54,487 nt of DNA from an uncultured Sutterella sp. (lineage in GTDB: Bacteria; Pseudomonadota; Gammaproteobacteria; Burkholderiales; Burkholderiaceae_F), in the NCBI GenBank assembly GCA_900542805.1, contig UQOW01000014.1, positions 1 through 54,487 of the forward strand. Reading direction: 5' to 3'. The notes below the pieces were generated by a model, which worked only from the letters and a program-made list of their open reading frames with translations, was not told the DNA's origin and did no database searches. Below, piece after piece: positions 8,705 to 17,362 of the stretch. Positions within the stretch are counted from its first letter, which is position 1. Each line of letters opens with the position of its first letter. The translations under genes and the position numbers were made by a program.

Positions 8705-9621
8705 AGTTTTTTACAGAGCGCTTCAATCGTCTGAACGGCATCGGCTTCAAGCCAATAGTCGCACACGTCGATAATCGGTGCTTCCGGGTCGGTATTGACG
8801 GCAACGATGACCTTGGAGTCTTTCATCCCGGCCAAGTGCTGAATGGCCCCGGAAATTCCGAACGCAAGATATAGGTCCGGCGCCACGATTTTTCCCGTTT
8901 GTCCGACCTGAGTGTCTGCAGGGGCAATGAAGGCATCGACTAGAGCCCGGGTGGACGCAAGGCCTGCATGAAGGCGGTCGGCAAGCTTTTCGGCGGCCTT
9001 AAAGCCCGCTTCATCAATGACACCGCGACCGGCTGCAACCACAATGCGGGCCGATTCCAAGTCCACGGTATCCTCCCGTTTTTTTTGCGTGCTCAAAAGC
9101 GTAAAAGCGCGAGGCGAGAGCACGGGTTCGACGTTGTGCACCGACGAGGGCGTTTCTTTTTCGGGGGCCGGATCAAACGAGGTTGTCCGCACCGAAGCAA
9201 TCACGGGGGTTACGTCAATTTTGACCGTCGCAAGAAGGCTTCCGGCATAGATATAGCGCTTAAAGGTATCTGCCGATACAACTTCGCAAATTTCCGATAA
9301 CGCAGGTACGCCGACAAGTGCCGCCACACGCGGCATGACGGCCTTCCCGAGAGTTCCGGCATCAAAAAGAATGTGCGAATACCCCTGGGCCAGCGCTTTA
9401 ACCTGACAGGCTGAGCCCTCGGCACCGACTTTAAGAATCGGGCACACGAAGACGCTTCTCACACCTGCGTACGCGGCAACCTTACTTGCAGCGTCTTCGG
9501 GAACCTCACCGATCAGGAGCACATCGACATCCGGGGCAATCTGAACGGCACACGTGACGGTATGACGCGTTGCAGCAGGCACTTTGCCACTTAAGACCAA
9601 AGAGACCACTAACACACTCAT
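8701..9621 (-). CDS. etfA: Electron transfer flavoprotein alpha subunit
   Basis: FAD-carrying subunit of the electron transfer flavoprotein heterodimer, which shuttles electrons between dehydrogenases and a quinone oxidoreductase or a bifurcating partner. The C-terminal FAD-binding domain carries the signature QVGQTGKIVAPDLYLAFGIS followed by GAIQHLAGM and NTDPEAPI. Length 306 fits the family. Its ATG overlaps the etfB stop by 4 bases (ATGA). No acyl-CoA dehydrogenase or ETF-quinone oxidoreductase is in the window, so the partner is unknown. Confidence 0.95.
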   Translation of the reverse strand: MSVLVVSLVLSGKVPAATRHTVTCAVQIAPDVDVLLIGEVPEDAASKVAAYAGVRSVFVCPILKVGAEGSACQVKALAQGYSHILFDAGTLGKAVMPRVAALVGVPALSEICEVVSADTFKRYIYAGSLLATVKIDVTPVIASVRTTSFDPAPEKETPSSVHNVEPVLSPRAFTLLSTQKKREDTVDLESARIVVAAGRGVIDEAGFKAAEKLADRLHAGLASTRALVDAFIAPADTQVGQTGKIVAPDLYLAFGISGAIQHLAGMKDSKVIVAVNTDPEAPIIDVCDYWLEADAVQTIEALCKKL

Positions 9622-10382
9622 TTTGCCTTCTCCTTGATCGCTTTCTTTTCATGAATTAATTTGAAGAGAAGCTCATCGACGGAATCAAGTTTTTCCGAGG
9701 CCCGCTCACGATCGGATTCAGTCACATTGCAAATCATGGTTTTTCGTGTCAAATCGATGCCGAGCGTTGCGGCATCGACGGTTTCAATCGGCTTTTTGCG
9801 CGCTTTCATCATGCTCGGGAGCGTTACATACCGAGGCTCGGCTAAGCGCAAATCCGCCGAAAGGACTGCCGGAAGTTCGGCTGTTAAATGCTTCAGACCC
9901 GCGTCGCTTTCCTGGCTCACCGTGAGAGTCTTCCCGGCAAGTTCGATCTCGGAGACACACGTTGCCACAGGCCAACCTAAAAGCGCCGAGAGCATGGCAG
10001 GCACTTGCCCGGCATCGTTATCGATGGCTTGTTTTCCGGTCAAAACCAAATCAGGCGCTTCCTGACGCACAATCGCTTCTAGAATCTGGGCAACGGTAAA
10101 AGGCTCGACCGTATGCTCCAAACGCACGTGAACGGCCCGATCGGCGCCGATTGCCATGGCCACGCGCAAAATATCGGTCGTCTTTTCCGGTCCGATGCTC
10201 ACGGCAACGACTTCATCGGCCTTTCCGGCTTCTTTCAGTTGCACGGCTGCTTCCACGGCGATCTCATCAAAGGGATTGATGCTCATTTTCAGTCCCGTAA
10301 GTTCGACGTCTTGACTGTCGGCCTTCGGGTGCACCTTCACGTTGTAGTCGACAACGCGTTTGACTGCCACAAGTACTTTCAT
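9618..10382 (-). CDS. etfB: Electron transfer flavoprotein beta subunit
   Basis: AMP-binding subunit of the electron transfer flavoprotein. It begins MKVLVAVKRVVDYNVKVHPK, typical of EtfB, and carries VLTGKQAIDNDAGQVPAML, the adenine-nucleotide binding stretch. Length 254. A longer frame begins at 10409, but ATG at 10382 is preferred because AAGAGGAA lies 9-10 bases upstream and family members begin there. It is first of the etfBA operon; a TATAAT hexamer on this strand lies about 60 bases upstream. Confidence 0.95.
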   Translation of the reverse strand: MKVLVAVKRVVDYNVKVHPKADSQDVELTGLKMSINPFDEIAVEAAVQLKEAGKADEVVAVSIGPEKTTDILRVAMAIGADRAVHVRLEHTVEPFTVAQILEAIVRQEAPDLVLTGKQAIDNDAGQVPAMLSALLGWPVATCVSEIELAGKTLTVSQESDAGLKHLTAELPAVLSADLRLAEPRYVTLPSMMKARKKPIETVDAATLGIDLTRKTMICNVTESDRERASEKLDSVDELLFKLIHEKKAIKEKAK

Positions 10383-10440
10383 CACGAAAATTCCTCTTAG
10401 CGTCCGCAAAGCCCTTGCGGCCGCAAAAAACTAGTTTGGG

Positions 10441-10446
10441 ATTATA
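10441..10446 (-). promoter_or_regulatory. Possible -10 element for etfBA
   Basis: On the minus strand this reads TATAAT exactly. It lies 59 bases before the etfB start. No convincing -35 hexamer is seen at the proper distance, so it may depend on an activator or be chance. The rest of the 10383-10611 gap has no gene. Confidence 0.35.
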
Positions 10447-10611
10447 CGAAAGAAGCCTCAAGAAAACCCTCTAATTTTCGGTAACCGGGCATTTGCCTGA
10501 AAAGGAAAATGCTTTTTGCTCCGTTTCGTGGCATAGTGATGCCACCTCTCGGGGTTCGCTTTTCGGTCCCCGATTCCGATTTCTTACTTTTAATCATTCG
10601 GAGTTTTATCC

Positions 10612-12258
10612 ATGTTAAGCGACATTGAAATCGCCCAATCGACATCCCTTACGCGAATCGATGATCTGGCGCACGCCTGGGGCCTGGCTGACGACGAGTT
10701 CGAACCGTACGGACGCGACAAAGCCAAAGTCACCCTACACAAGGATAGGAAAGCGACCGGCAAACTCATTCTTGTCACAGCCACCTCGGGCATGCCTGCG
10801 GGCTCAGGAAAAACCACAACGTCCATTGCCCTGGCCCAAGGCATGAATCGCCTCGGGAAAAAAGCCGTGTTGGCACTGCGCGAGCCCTCGTTAGGACCCG
10901 TGTTCGGCATGAAAGGAGGCGCGGCCGGCGGCGGCTACTCGCAGGTCCTTCCGATGGAATCGATTAACCTACATTTCACAGGAGACTTTCACGCTATCGG
11001 TGCGGCCAATAACCTGATTGCCGCCATGATTGACAATGCTCGGCATTTCCGTCAGGTCGATTTGCGAGAAGTCACATGGCGCCGTGTCGTTGATTTAAAC
11101 GATCGGCAACTCAGATTTATCGTCACGGGACTCGGGGGCCCGGTCAACGGTGACCCGGCCGAAACGGGCTTTGACATCACCGTGGCCAGTGAACTCATGG
11201 CTGTTCTGTGTTTGTCTGACAGCGAAGAGGATTTACGGCGCCGTATCGACAACCTCGTTCTCGGCTACAAGTTCGACAAAACACCCTTTACCTGCAAAGA
11301 GCTCGGAGCGACGGGAGCGGTTATGGCGCTTCTGCTTGAAGCCGTAAAGCCCAATCTCGTGCAGACAACCGAAGGGACGCCCGCATTCGTACACGGCGGC
11401 CCCTTTGCCAACATCGCCCACGGGTGCAATTCCGTGGCTGCCACTAAAGCGGCGATGACACTCGGCGAGTATGCCATTACGGAAGCCGGTTTCGGAAGCG
11501 ACCTCGGCGCCCAAAAATTCTTTGACATCAAGTGCCGTCACGCGCATTTAACGCCGAGCGCCGTGGTTCTCGTCACGAGCTTAAAAGCATTGCGTTGGCA
11601 CGGCGGAGTCGACTTAAAAGATATCGGGAAACCCGATTTTGACGCGTTAAAAGCGGGGCTATGTAACCTTGATGCGCATGTGGAGAATTTAAAGCACTTC
11701 GGACCGGGCATCGTCGTTTCGATGAACCACTTTGCCGGTGACCCCGAAGAAGAAATCGCCGTCCTTCGCGAGCATTGCAAAGAGCTCGGTGTGCGCTTTG
11801 CCGTCAGCCGCGGATTTGCCGAGGGCGGGAAAGGCGCCGAGGATTTGGCGCGCGAAGTGCTTGCGATTTGTGAGGAACCGCCCCGTCCCCTGGCCTTTAC
11901 CTATCCGATCGATGCGCCGATTGTCGAAAAAATCACGGCTGTTGCAAAAAAGGTGTATGGCGCAGGTTCCGTCTCTCTTTCCGAGGCTGCAAAAAAAGAC
12001 CTTAAAGCCATTGAAGACTTAGGATTCGGCCGCCTCGATGTGTGCCTAGCCAAGACCCCGCTTTCGATGACGCACGACGCGGCAATTAAAGGCGCCCCCA
12101 AGGGCTGGACGCTTCCCGTCGCCCGTCTGATATTGAATGCCGGAGCCGGATTTGTCGTCGCGACAACAGGCTCGATTCTGCGTATGCCGGGTCTACCGCG
12201 TTCTCCGGCAGCTCTTAAGATTGACGTGAAGGACGGAAAGATTACGGGACTTTCCTAA
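10612..12258 (+). CDS. fhs: Formate--tetrahydrofolate ligase
   Basis: ATP-dependent enzyme that joins formate to tetrahydrofolate, giving 10-formyl-THF for purine synthesis, initiator tRNA formylation and one-carbon flow. The 548-residue length is close to the family's usual 555-560. The ATP-binding loop is at about 63-69, PAGSGKT, where family members usually have PAGEGKT. Other family stretches are LREPSLGPVFGMKGGAAGGG and HGGPFANIAHGCNS. ATG follows GGAG by about 8 bases. It stands alone between the divergent etfBA and a terminator. Confidence 0.96.
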   Translation: MLSDIEIAQSTSLTRIDDLAHAWGLADDEFEPYGRDKAKVTLHKDRKATGKLILVTATSGMPAGSGKTTTSIALAQGMNRLGKKAVLALREPSLGPVFGMKGGAAGGGYSQVLPMESINLHFTGDFHAIGAANNLIAAMIDNARHFRQVDLREVTWRRVVDLNDRQLRFIVTGLGGPVNGDPAETGFDITVASELMAVLCLSDSEEDLRRRIDNLVLGYKFDKTPFTCKELGATGAVMALLLEAVKPNLVQTTEGTPAFVHGGPFANIAHGCNSVAATKAAMTLGEYAITEAGFGSDLGAQKFFDIKCRHAHLTPSAVVLVTSLKALRWHGGVDLKDIGKPDFDALKAGLCNLDAHVENLKHFGPGIVVSMNHFAGDPEEEIAVLREHCKELGVRFAVSRGFAEGGKGAEDLAREVLAICEEPPRPLAFTYPIDAPIVEKITAVAKKVYGAGSVSLSEAAKKDLKAIEDLGFGRLDVCLAKTPLSMTHDAAIKGAPKGWTLPVARLILNAGAGFVVATTGSILRMPGLPRSPAALKIDVKDGKITGLS

Positions 12259-12282
12259 AGAGGATTTCGCGGACGCACAAAC

Positions 12283-12304
12283 CCCGCCGAATCGGCGGGT
12301 TTTG
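12283..12304 (+). terminator. Rho-independent terminator after fhs
   Basis: A 7-bp stem CCCGCCG/CGGCGGG with an AAT loop is followed by TTTT, 24 bases after the fhs stop and between convergent fhs and pdxY. It may act weakly from the other side too. Confidence 0.75.
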
Positions 12305-12326
12305 CGTAACCGGTGGTCTTGCCGTC

Positions 12327-13166
12327 TTAATGCGACAAAATGCGAGCGGCCAATTTTCCGAGCAAAGGCTCGAACTTGACGCCGTACCAGTGGTTCTTTT
12401 CCGTTTGCGTCGCTTCAATGCTCTCGACGGTAAAGTCGGCGGCAATTTCGGCCGCCTCGTTCACGTTGATTCCGGCCAAATAGGCGCCTGCAAAGGCCGC
12501 TGCATACACGTCACCCGTACCGTGACACCCTTGAGCAATCTTGCGATGCTCATAGTAGTACATGTCGGTCCCCGGACTACTGACGGCAACACCGGTCTTA
12601 CCGGGGCGATACCCGATTCCGGTTAAAACAACGGTTTTGGCCCCCAAGTCGTGAAGGGCTTCGGCCAAATCGGCCACATACGCCTCATCGTACGTCTCGC
12701 GGTACTCTTTTCCCGTCAAAAACGCCGCTTCCGAAATGTTCGGAAGAAGAAAATCAGCCGAAGCCACAAGGGTTTTCATCGCTTCGACATAGTCGGCATT
12801 GAAAGCCGGATAGAGCTTTCCGTTATCGGCCATCGCCGGATCGATAATCGCCGGAGCGTCACTCTTGGTGCAAGTCTGAATAATGCGTTTGACGATGGCA
12901 ATTTGCTCGCGACTTCCGAGGTATCCGGTCGTCACGGCATCAAACATGATGCCCTCTTTGACCCAGTGCTCGCGAATCGGCTCCATGTCCGAAGTTAAAT
13001 CCCGGAACGTAAACCCCTTAAAACCGGCCGTGTGCGTTGAAAGCACGGCCGAAGGAAGAATCGCCGTCTCATGGCCGCACGCCGACAAAATCGGCAAAGC
13101 CACCGTCAGCGAACACTGTCCGACACAGGAAATATCCTGAATGGTTAAAACGCGTTTGTACGACAC
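12327..13166 (-). CDS. pdxY: Pyridoxamine/pyridoxal kinase
   Basis: Ribokinase-fold enzyme that phosphorylates pyridoxal or pyridoxamine in vitamin B6 salvage. After the start it reads VSYKRVLTIQDISCVGQCSL, matching the N-terminus of the PdxK/PdxY family. The catalytic GCHGTGDVYAAAFAGAYLAG stretch has the anion hole and the base Asp. The open frame extends to 13280, but that part lies inside purF. GTG at 13166 is preferred because GGGGAG lies 7 bases upstream and it starts 4 bases after the purF stop. Length is then 279, normal for the family. PdxY rather than PdxK is a guess. Confidence 0.88.
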   Translation of the reverse strand: MSYKRVLTIQDISCVGQCSLTVALPILSACGHETAILPSAVLSTHTAGFKGFTFRDLTSDMEPIREHWVKEGIMFDAVTTGYLGSREQIAIVKRIIQTCTKSDAPAIIDPAMADNGKLYPAFNADYVEAMKTLVASADFLLPNISEAAFLTGKEYRETYDEAYVADLAEALHDLGAKTVVLTGIGYRPGKTGVAVSSPGTDMYYYEHRKIAQGCHGTGDVYAAAFAGAYLAGINVNEAAEIAADFTVESIEATQTEKNHWYGVKFEPLLGKLAARILSH

Positions 13167-13170
13167 ACCT

Positions 13171-14673
13171 TTACTCCCCGCTATTGTTGCTGCCCTCTTG
13201 CGCAGTCTCTTTTTTCCGAATCGACTCGACGTGCTGCAAATACGCCTCGTCGACATCGCCCGTAATGTACTGACCGTCAAAACACGAACAGTCGTAGTGT
13301 TTAACGGCCGGATTCAATTGTACGACGGCGTCTTTAAGGTCCTCTAGGTCCTGATACACCACCGCATCGGCACCGACGACCTTGGCCACGCCGTCCTCAT
13401 TGAGGCCGTGTCCGCAGATCAGCTCATCGCGCGTCGTCATATCGATACCGTACACATTCGGGAACATCACGCGCGGGGCCGTGGAGGCCACAAAGACCTT
13501 TTGAGCGCCGGCTTCACGCGCTAATTTGACAATCTCGCACATCGTCGTGCCGCGCACAATCGAGTCGTCGACAAGGAGCACCGCCTTGCCTTCGAACTCT
13601 ACGGGCATGCCGTTTAGTTTCTGGCGCACGGTTTTCACACGCATCGATTGTCCGGGCATGATAAACGTACGTCCGACGTAGCGGTTCTTTAAAAAGCCCT
13701 CGCGATATGGAAGCTTTAACACCGCAGCCAGTTGCTGTGCAGCAGGGCGCCCCGAATCGGGAATCGGCATGACGACGTCAATATCGGCCGGATTGATTTT
13801 CGAGCGCACCCGAGCAGCTAATTTTTCGCCGAGTGCCAGACGCGCCGCATAGACACTCACGCCGTCAAGAACGCTATCGGGACGCGCAATATACACGTGC
13901 TCGAAAATGCACGGACACAAATCGGTTTTCTCGGCACAGACGGCACTGAAAAGTTCGCGGTTGCGACTGATGAAAATCACTTCCCCGGGCGCAACATCCC
14001 GCATAAATTCAAATCCGAGGCCGTTTATTGCTACGGACTCGGAAGCAACCATGTAGTCATACGTACCGTCTGCCTTTTTTAAGCGGCCGATACAAAGCGG
14101 CCGAATTCCGTGGGGGTCTCGAAACGCCACAAGACCTTTGTTGATAATCAGGGCCACGTCGGCAAAGGCACCCCGCACACGCGAGTAAACCGAGTGCATG
14201 GCAGAAAAAAGGCGCTCGGGATTAAACTGCCCGCGTCCCGAGCAGTGCCGGGAAATCTCATCGGCAACGACGTTTAAAAGGATTTCACCGTCGCCGACCG
14301 TGTTGATGTGACGAAGGTCTTCATCGTAAAGCTCGTCGCGAAGCGCCTCGGCATTGGTTAAATTCCCTTCGTGGCAATACAAAATGCCGTACGGGGCATT
14401 GACATAAAAAGGGGAACTCTCTTCGTTGGAAGACGCCGTGGCACAGGTCGGATATCGGCAGTGACCGACACCGGAATTGCCCGTCAGGTTACGCATATCG
14501 CGCGTACGAAAGACGGCATTAACTAACCCTAAACCCTTATGCAGGTGAAACTGCAGACCTTCGACCGTCGCAATCCCTGCTGAATTTTGTCCGCGATGTT
14601 GCAGTAACAGGAGCGCATCGTAAATGACCTGATTGACGGGCTCATTACTGATTAATCCGACAACTCCGCTCAT
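13171..14673 (-). CDS. purF: Amidophosphoribosyltransferase with altered glutaminase site
   Basis: First committed enzyme of purine synthesis, normally making 5-phosphoribosylamine from PRPP and glutamine. The phosphoribosyltransferase half looks intact: KNRYVGRTFIMPGQ at 329-342 and the PRPP loop VDDSIVRGTT at 368-377. The N-terminal Ntn glutaminase half is altered. The protein begins MSGVVGLIS, so after Met removal residue 1 is Ser (AGC) in place of the invariant Cys nucleophile. The oxyanion motif HNG reads HEG (Glu101, codon GAA). Arg73 of CRYPT and Asp127 are kept. The N-terminus cannot be moved to recover a Cys. It probably lacks glutamine-dependent activity and may use free ammonia. 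Fifth gene of the operon, before pdxY. Confidence 0.93.
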   Translation of the reverse strand: MSGVVGLISNEPVNQVIYDALLLLQHRGQNSAGIATVEGLQFHLHKGLGLVNAVFRTRDMRNLTGNSGVGHCRYPTCATASSNEESSPFYVNAPYGILYCHEGNLTNAEALRDELYDEDLRHINTVGDGEILLNVVADEISRHCSGRGQFNPERLFSAMHSVYSRVRGAFADVALIINKGLVAFRDPHGIRPLCIGRLKKADGTYDYMVASESVAINGLGFEFMRDVAPGEVIFISRNRELFSAVCAEKTDLCPCIFEHVYIARPDSVLDGVSVYAARLALGEKLAARVRSKINPADIDVVMPIPDSGRPAAQQLAAVLKLPYREGFLKNRYVGRTFIMPGQSMRVKTVRQKLNGMPVEFEGKAVLLVDDSIVRGTTMCEIVKLAREAGAQKVFVASTAPRVMFPNVYGIDMTTRDELICGHGLNEDGVAKVVGADAVVYQDLEDLKDAVVQLNPAVKHYDCSCFDGQYITGDVDEAYLQHVESIRKKETAQEGSNNSGE

Positions 14674-14716
14674 AATGTGTATTTATCCTATTTATTGCCT
14701 CAAAAAGAGGGATTTA

Positions 14717-15217
14717 TTAATAAATTCGAAATTCCTGACGCATCCGGGCAATGGGTTCCGGGAGAATCGGCATCGATAAATCAATGACGCGTTCTGCCGG
14801 AACAACGAGCACGGAATTGTGCCAATAGCCCGAGCGCGTGAAACTTGTCATGCCGAGTAAAAAGACGCAGGCGCAAACAATCACCACGCCTCGCACAAAC
14901 CCGAAAACGGCTCCGATGGAACGATCCTCAAAGGAAACCGACGCGGCCGAAAGCGCCGCCCCGGCAATCCGTCCGACAATCCCGCACGCAAAGAGCACTA
15001 CGACGGCAATCAAAATCGCCCCGAAAATCGTCCGTATCGAAGCATCGACACTCGGCAAGGGAATGAGTTCCCCGGCCCAGGGAGAAAACCTGAGCGCAAG
15101 AACAATGGCCAACACCCAGCCGACGATGGCCATCAGCTCCCGAACAATGCCGCGAAACAGTCCGACGATTGTCGAAATAGCAAGGACGGCCAGAATAATC
15201 CAATCGACTTCATTCAT
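14717..15217 (-). CDS. cvpA: CvpA family membrane protein
   Basis: Inner-membrane protein of 166 residues with four hydrophobic segments, the first after MNEVDWIILAVLAISTIVGL. The N-terminal pattern D-W-ILAVLAIS-GLFRGIVREL matches CvpA (colicin V production protein), commonly located just upstream of purF in proteobacteria, as here (43 bases before purF). Its role in purine or colicin V biology is unsettled in the literature; placement by family and context. Confidence 0.92.
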   Translation of the reverse strand: MNEVDWIILAVLAISTIVGLFRGIVRELMAIVGWVLAIVLALRFSPWAGELIPLPSVDASIRTIFGAILIAVVVLFACGIVGRIAGAALSAASVSFEDRSIGAVFGFVRGVVIVCACVFLLGMTSFTRSGYWHNSVLVVPAERVIDLSMPILPEPIARMRQEFRIY

Positions 15218-15229
15218 AGGGCATCGCTT

Positions 15230-16018
15230 TTACGGTTTCTTAGCCGGTTTTTCTGTCATCACACCTCCGTTTGTCACGGAATTAAGGGCGAGTTTGTCCA
15301 AAGCGGCCCGAGCCTTGTCAATCGAATCAAAGCGCCCGACGCGCACCCGCCATAAATCGGATTTGTGCCGCTGTGTTTTTTCAATGTACACCGGAAGACC
15401 GAGCTTACGAATGCGCGCGGCGCGCTCGACGGCCGAGACCTTATTGCTCGTTGCGACAATCTGAATGTAGTAGCGTTTGCCCGAGCTGTCCGAGGCCTTT
15501 TCTTTTTCCGTCGGCACCTTGCCGGCCGAAATATGGCGAACGACAGGGACCTTCTTGGAATCCTTACCTTGGCCGGAGGCAACGTTTTTTGCGAGCTCGG
15601 CCTTACCGGGCGTCGCTTTTTCCGGAATTCGAGGAGCCGATTGGGGAGCGCCGGATGCCGGAGGATTGGCTTGACTTAAGTTGCGAGCCACCTCTTCAGC
15701 CTTTTTGGTGCTTTGTCCCGTTTCCGCACTCTTCGGGGCAATACTCATGCGCTGCGCATACGGAACCTTTGAGGGTGTCCCGATCTGCGTTTGCGCTCCG
15801 CGCGAGGCGTATTCCTCAGCCGGCTCAAAGACCCAAGGCAACACGGCGCACAAGAAAAGAACGAACGCAATACATCCGATAACGCGGCGACGAAAGCCTC
15901 CGCGGTTCGTCTTTTTCGTTGCCTCATCCAAGGACGTTCCCGCATAGTCGGCACCGAGATTGCCGGACGAACGTTGCTCGGAATTCGGACCGAACAGTTT
16001 TTGAAATTTATCGAGCAT
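15230..16018 (-). CDS. SPOR-domain membrane protein (DedD-like)
   Basis: Bitopic inner-membrane protein of 262 residues: a short cytoplasmic N-terminus, a single hydrophobic segment at about 47-65 (VIGCIAFVLFLCAVLPWVF), a long low-complexity periplasmic linker rich in Ala, Lys and Pro (about 75-175), and a C-terminal SPOR domain (YYIQIVATSNKVSAVERAAR, then LWRVRVGRFDSIDKARAALD). SPOR domains bind denuded septal peptidoglycan, so a role at the division septum is inferred. Its first 11 bases overlap the folC end. The folC-dedD-cvpA-purF order is classic for proteobacteria. Confidence 0.9.
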   Translation of the reverse strand: MLDKFQKLFGPNSEQRSSGNLGADYAGTSLDEATKKTNRGGFRRRVIGCIAFVLFLCAVLPWVFEPAEEYASRGAQTQIGTPSKVPYAQRMSIAPKSAETGQSTKKAEEVARNLSQANPPASGAPQSAPRIPEKATPGKAELAKNVASGQGKDSKKVPVVRHISAGKVPTEKEKASDSSGKRYYIQIVATSNKVSAVERAARIRKLGLPVYIEKTQRHKSDLWRVRVGRFDSIDKARAALDKLALNSVTNGGVMTEKPAKKP

Positions 16019-17360
16019 GAGAATCGGACTTACAAGCGCACGCCCCGAGGGCCTGCAACGTTTGTACGGCTTGTCCCACGGTCACAAAAGAACCGAACAC
16101 GAGGATTCTAACAGGGTGCCGTGTATTACGGTTTGCAGCATCAAGCGCCGCTCTAAGTGCCGAATCCACCGAATCAAAGTCGCTGACGGTCTCATCGGCA
16201 ATTTCGCCCCGACGCATCGCTTCTTTTAACTCATCAAGGCGAGCACCGCGTAGCCCCGTTAACCCCGAGACATACCAGTGGCTGACGGCCGGCGCCATAG
16301 TCCGGGCCACCGAGCGCATATCTTTGTCGCGAAGCATCGCAAAAACTGCAAAAAGCGTCTCCGAATCCGATTGAGACGCCGTAATGTTTTTAAAAAGCAC
16401 ACCGGCAGCCTGCGGATTGTGTCCGACATCGACAAAGACAGGACTATTCGGATAGTCGGGTACCGTAAAGCGCTCGAAGCGCCCGGGCATGTACGCCGCC
16501 ATCAGTCCTTTTTCAATCGCCTCACGCGTGACCGGAAGGCGGTCGGATAAAAGCGTGACGGCCGCTATCGCTCCGGCCGCATTTTGAATCTGATTTGTAC
16601 CGGCAAGTGCCGGTTTGGGCAACTCCGCATACGTAACACGTCCGAACGAAAAATCGAAGGTTTTCTCCTTGACGTACGTTGTGTAGTCTTTACCGTAACG
16701 GACAAGAGGTGCTCCGATTTTTCGGGCGTAATCAATGAGCGAATCGGGCGGATTTAAATCCGTCACGAGAGCCGGTTTCCCGGGTCGATAAATACAGGCT
16801 TTTTCGTAAGCGATTGCCTCACGCGTCGTCCCGAGGTAAGCCGTGTGGTCAATCCCGATGGCGCAAACAATGCCGCAATCGGTATCAATCGCGTTCATAG
16901 CATCGAGTCGCCCTCCGAGGCCGATTTCAAGCACGACGGCATCGAGCTTGGCATCGGAAAAAATCTTTAAAACTGCAAGGCCCGTAAATTCAAAATACGT
17001 AAGCGGCATCCCGTCACGAGCACGATTGACTTGATCAAAGGCTCGGCACAGGACAGAATCTTCCACTTCTTTACCGCAGATGACCGCTCGCTCGTTAAAG
17101 CGGAGCAAATGGGGAGACGTGTGCATACCGACGCGGTACCCGGCCGAGAGCAACACGGAGCTTATGAGAGCACAGGTACTCCCCTTGCCGTTCGTGCCCG
17201 CAACGGTAAAAACGGGACAGGAAAAGGAAATCCCCATACGGGCAATCATCGTGCGCATACGCATCAAACCCAATTCAACGGGTTTTTCCGTCAGTTTTTC
17301 GGCGTACGAGAGCCAAGACGTGAGTGAATCCGGAGTACTCTTAATCGCATCAAGGGCCAT
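16008..17360 (-). CDS. folC: Bifunctional folylpolyglutamate/dihydrofolate synthase
   Basis: Mur-ligase-fold enzyme that adds glutamate to dihydropteroate and extends folate polyglutamate tails. The P-loop GTNGKGS is at 55-61, followed by SPHLLRFNERA. Other family stretches are ALVLEIGLGGRLDAMNAID-like (VVLEIGLGGRLDAMNAI) and VDVGHNPQAAG in the C-terminal ligase domain. Length 450 fits. Only 2 bases separate it from the upstream M50 protease gene, and it overlaps the SPOR gene by 11 bases, so it is deep inside the operon. Supplies retained folates for Fhs and purine steps. Confidence 0.95.
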   Translation of the reverse strand: MALDAIKSTPDSLTSWLSYAEKLTEKPVELGLMRMRTMIARMGISFSCPVFTVAGTNGKGSTCALISSVLLSAGYRVGMHTSPHLLRFNERAVICGKEVEDSVLCRAFDQVNRARDGMPLTYFEFTGLAVLKIFSDAKLDAVVLEIGLGGRLDAMNAIDTDCGIVCAIGIDHTAYLGTTREAIAYEKACIYRPGKPALVTDLNPPDSLIDYARKIGAPLVRYGKDYTTYVKEKTFDFSFGRVTYAELPKPALAGTNQIQNAAGAIAAVTLLSDRLPVTREAIEKGLMAAYMPGRFERFTVPDYPNSPVFVDVGHNPQAAGVLFKNITASQSDSETLFAVFAMLRDKDMRSVARTMAPAVSHWYVSGLTGLRGARLDELKEAMRRGEIADETVSDFDSVDSALRAALDAANRNTRHPVRILVFGSFVTVGQAVQTLQALGACACKSDSHAR

Positions 17361-17362
17361 GA

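Noticed and set aside
13167..13280. Extended N-terminus for the pyridoxal kinase
   Set aside because: It lies inside purF in another frame, and a GTG with a strong ribosome binding site at 13166 fits the family start.
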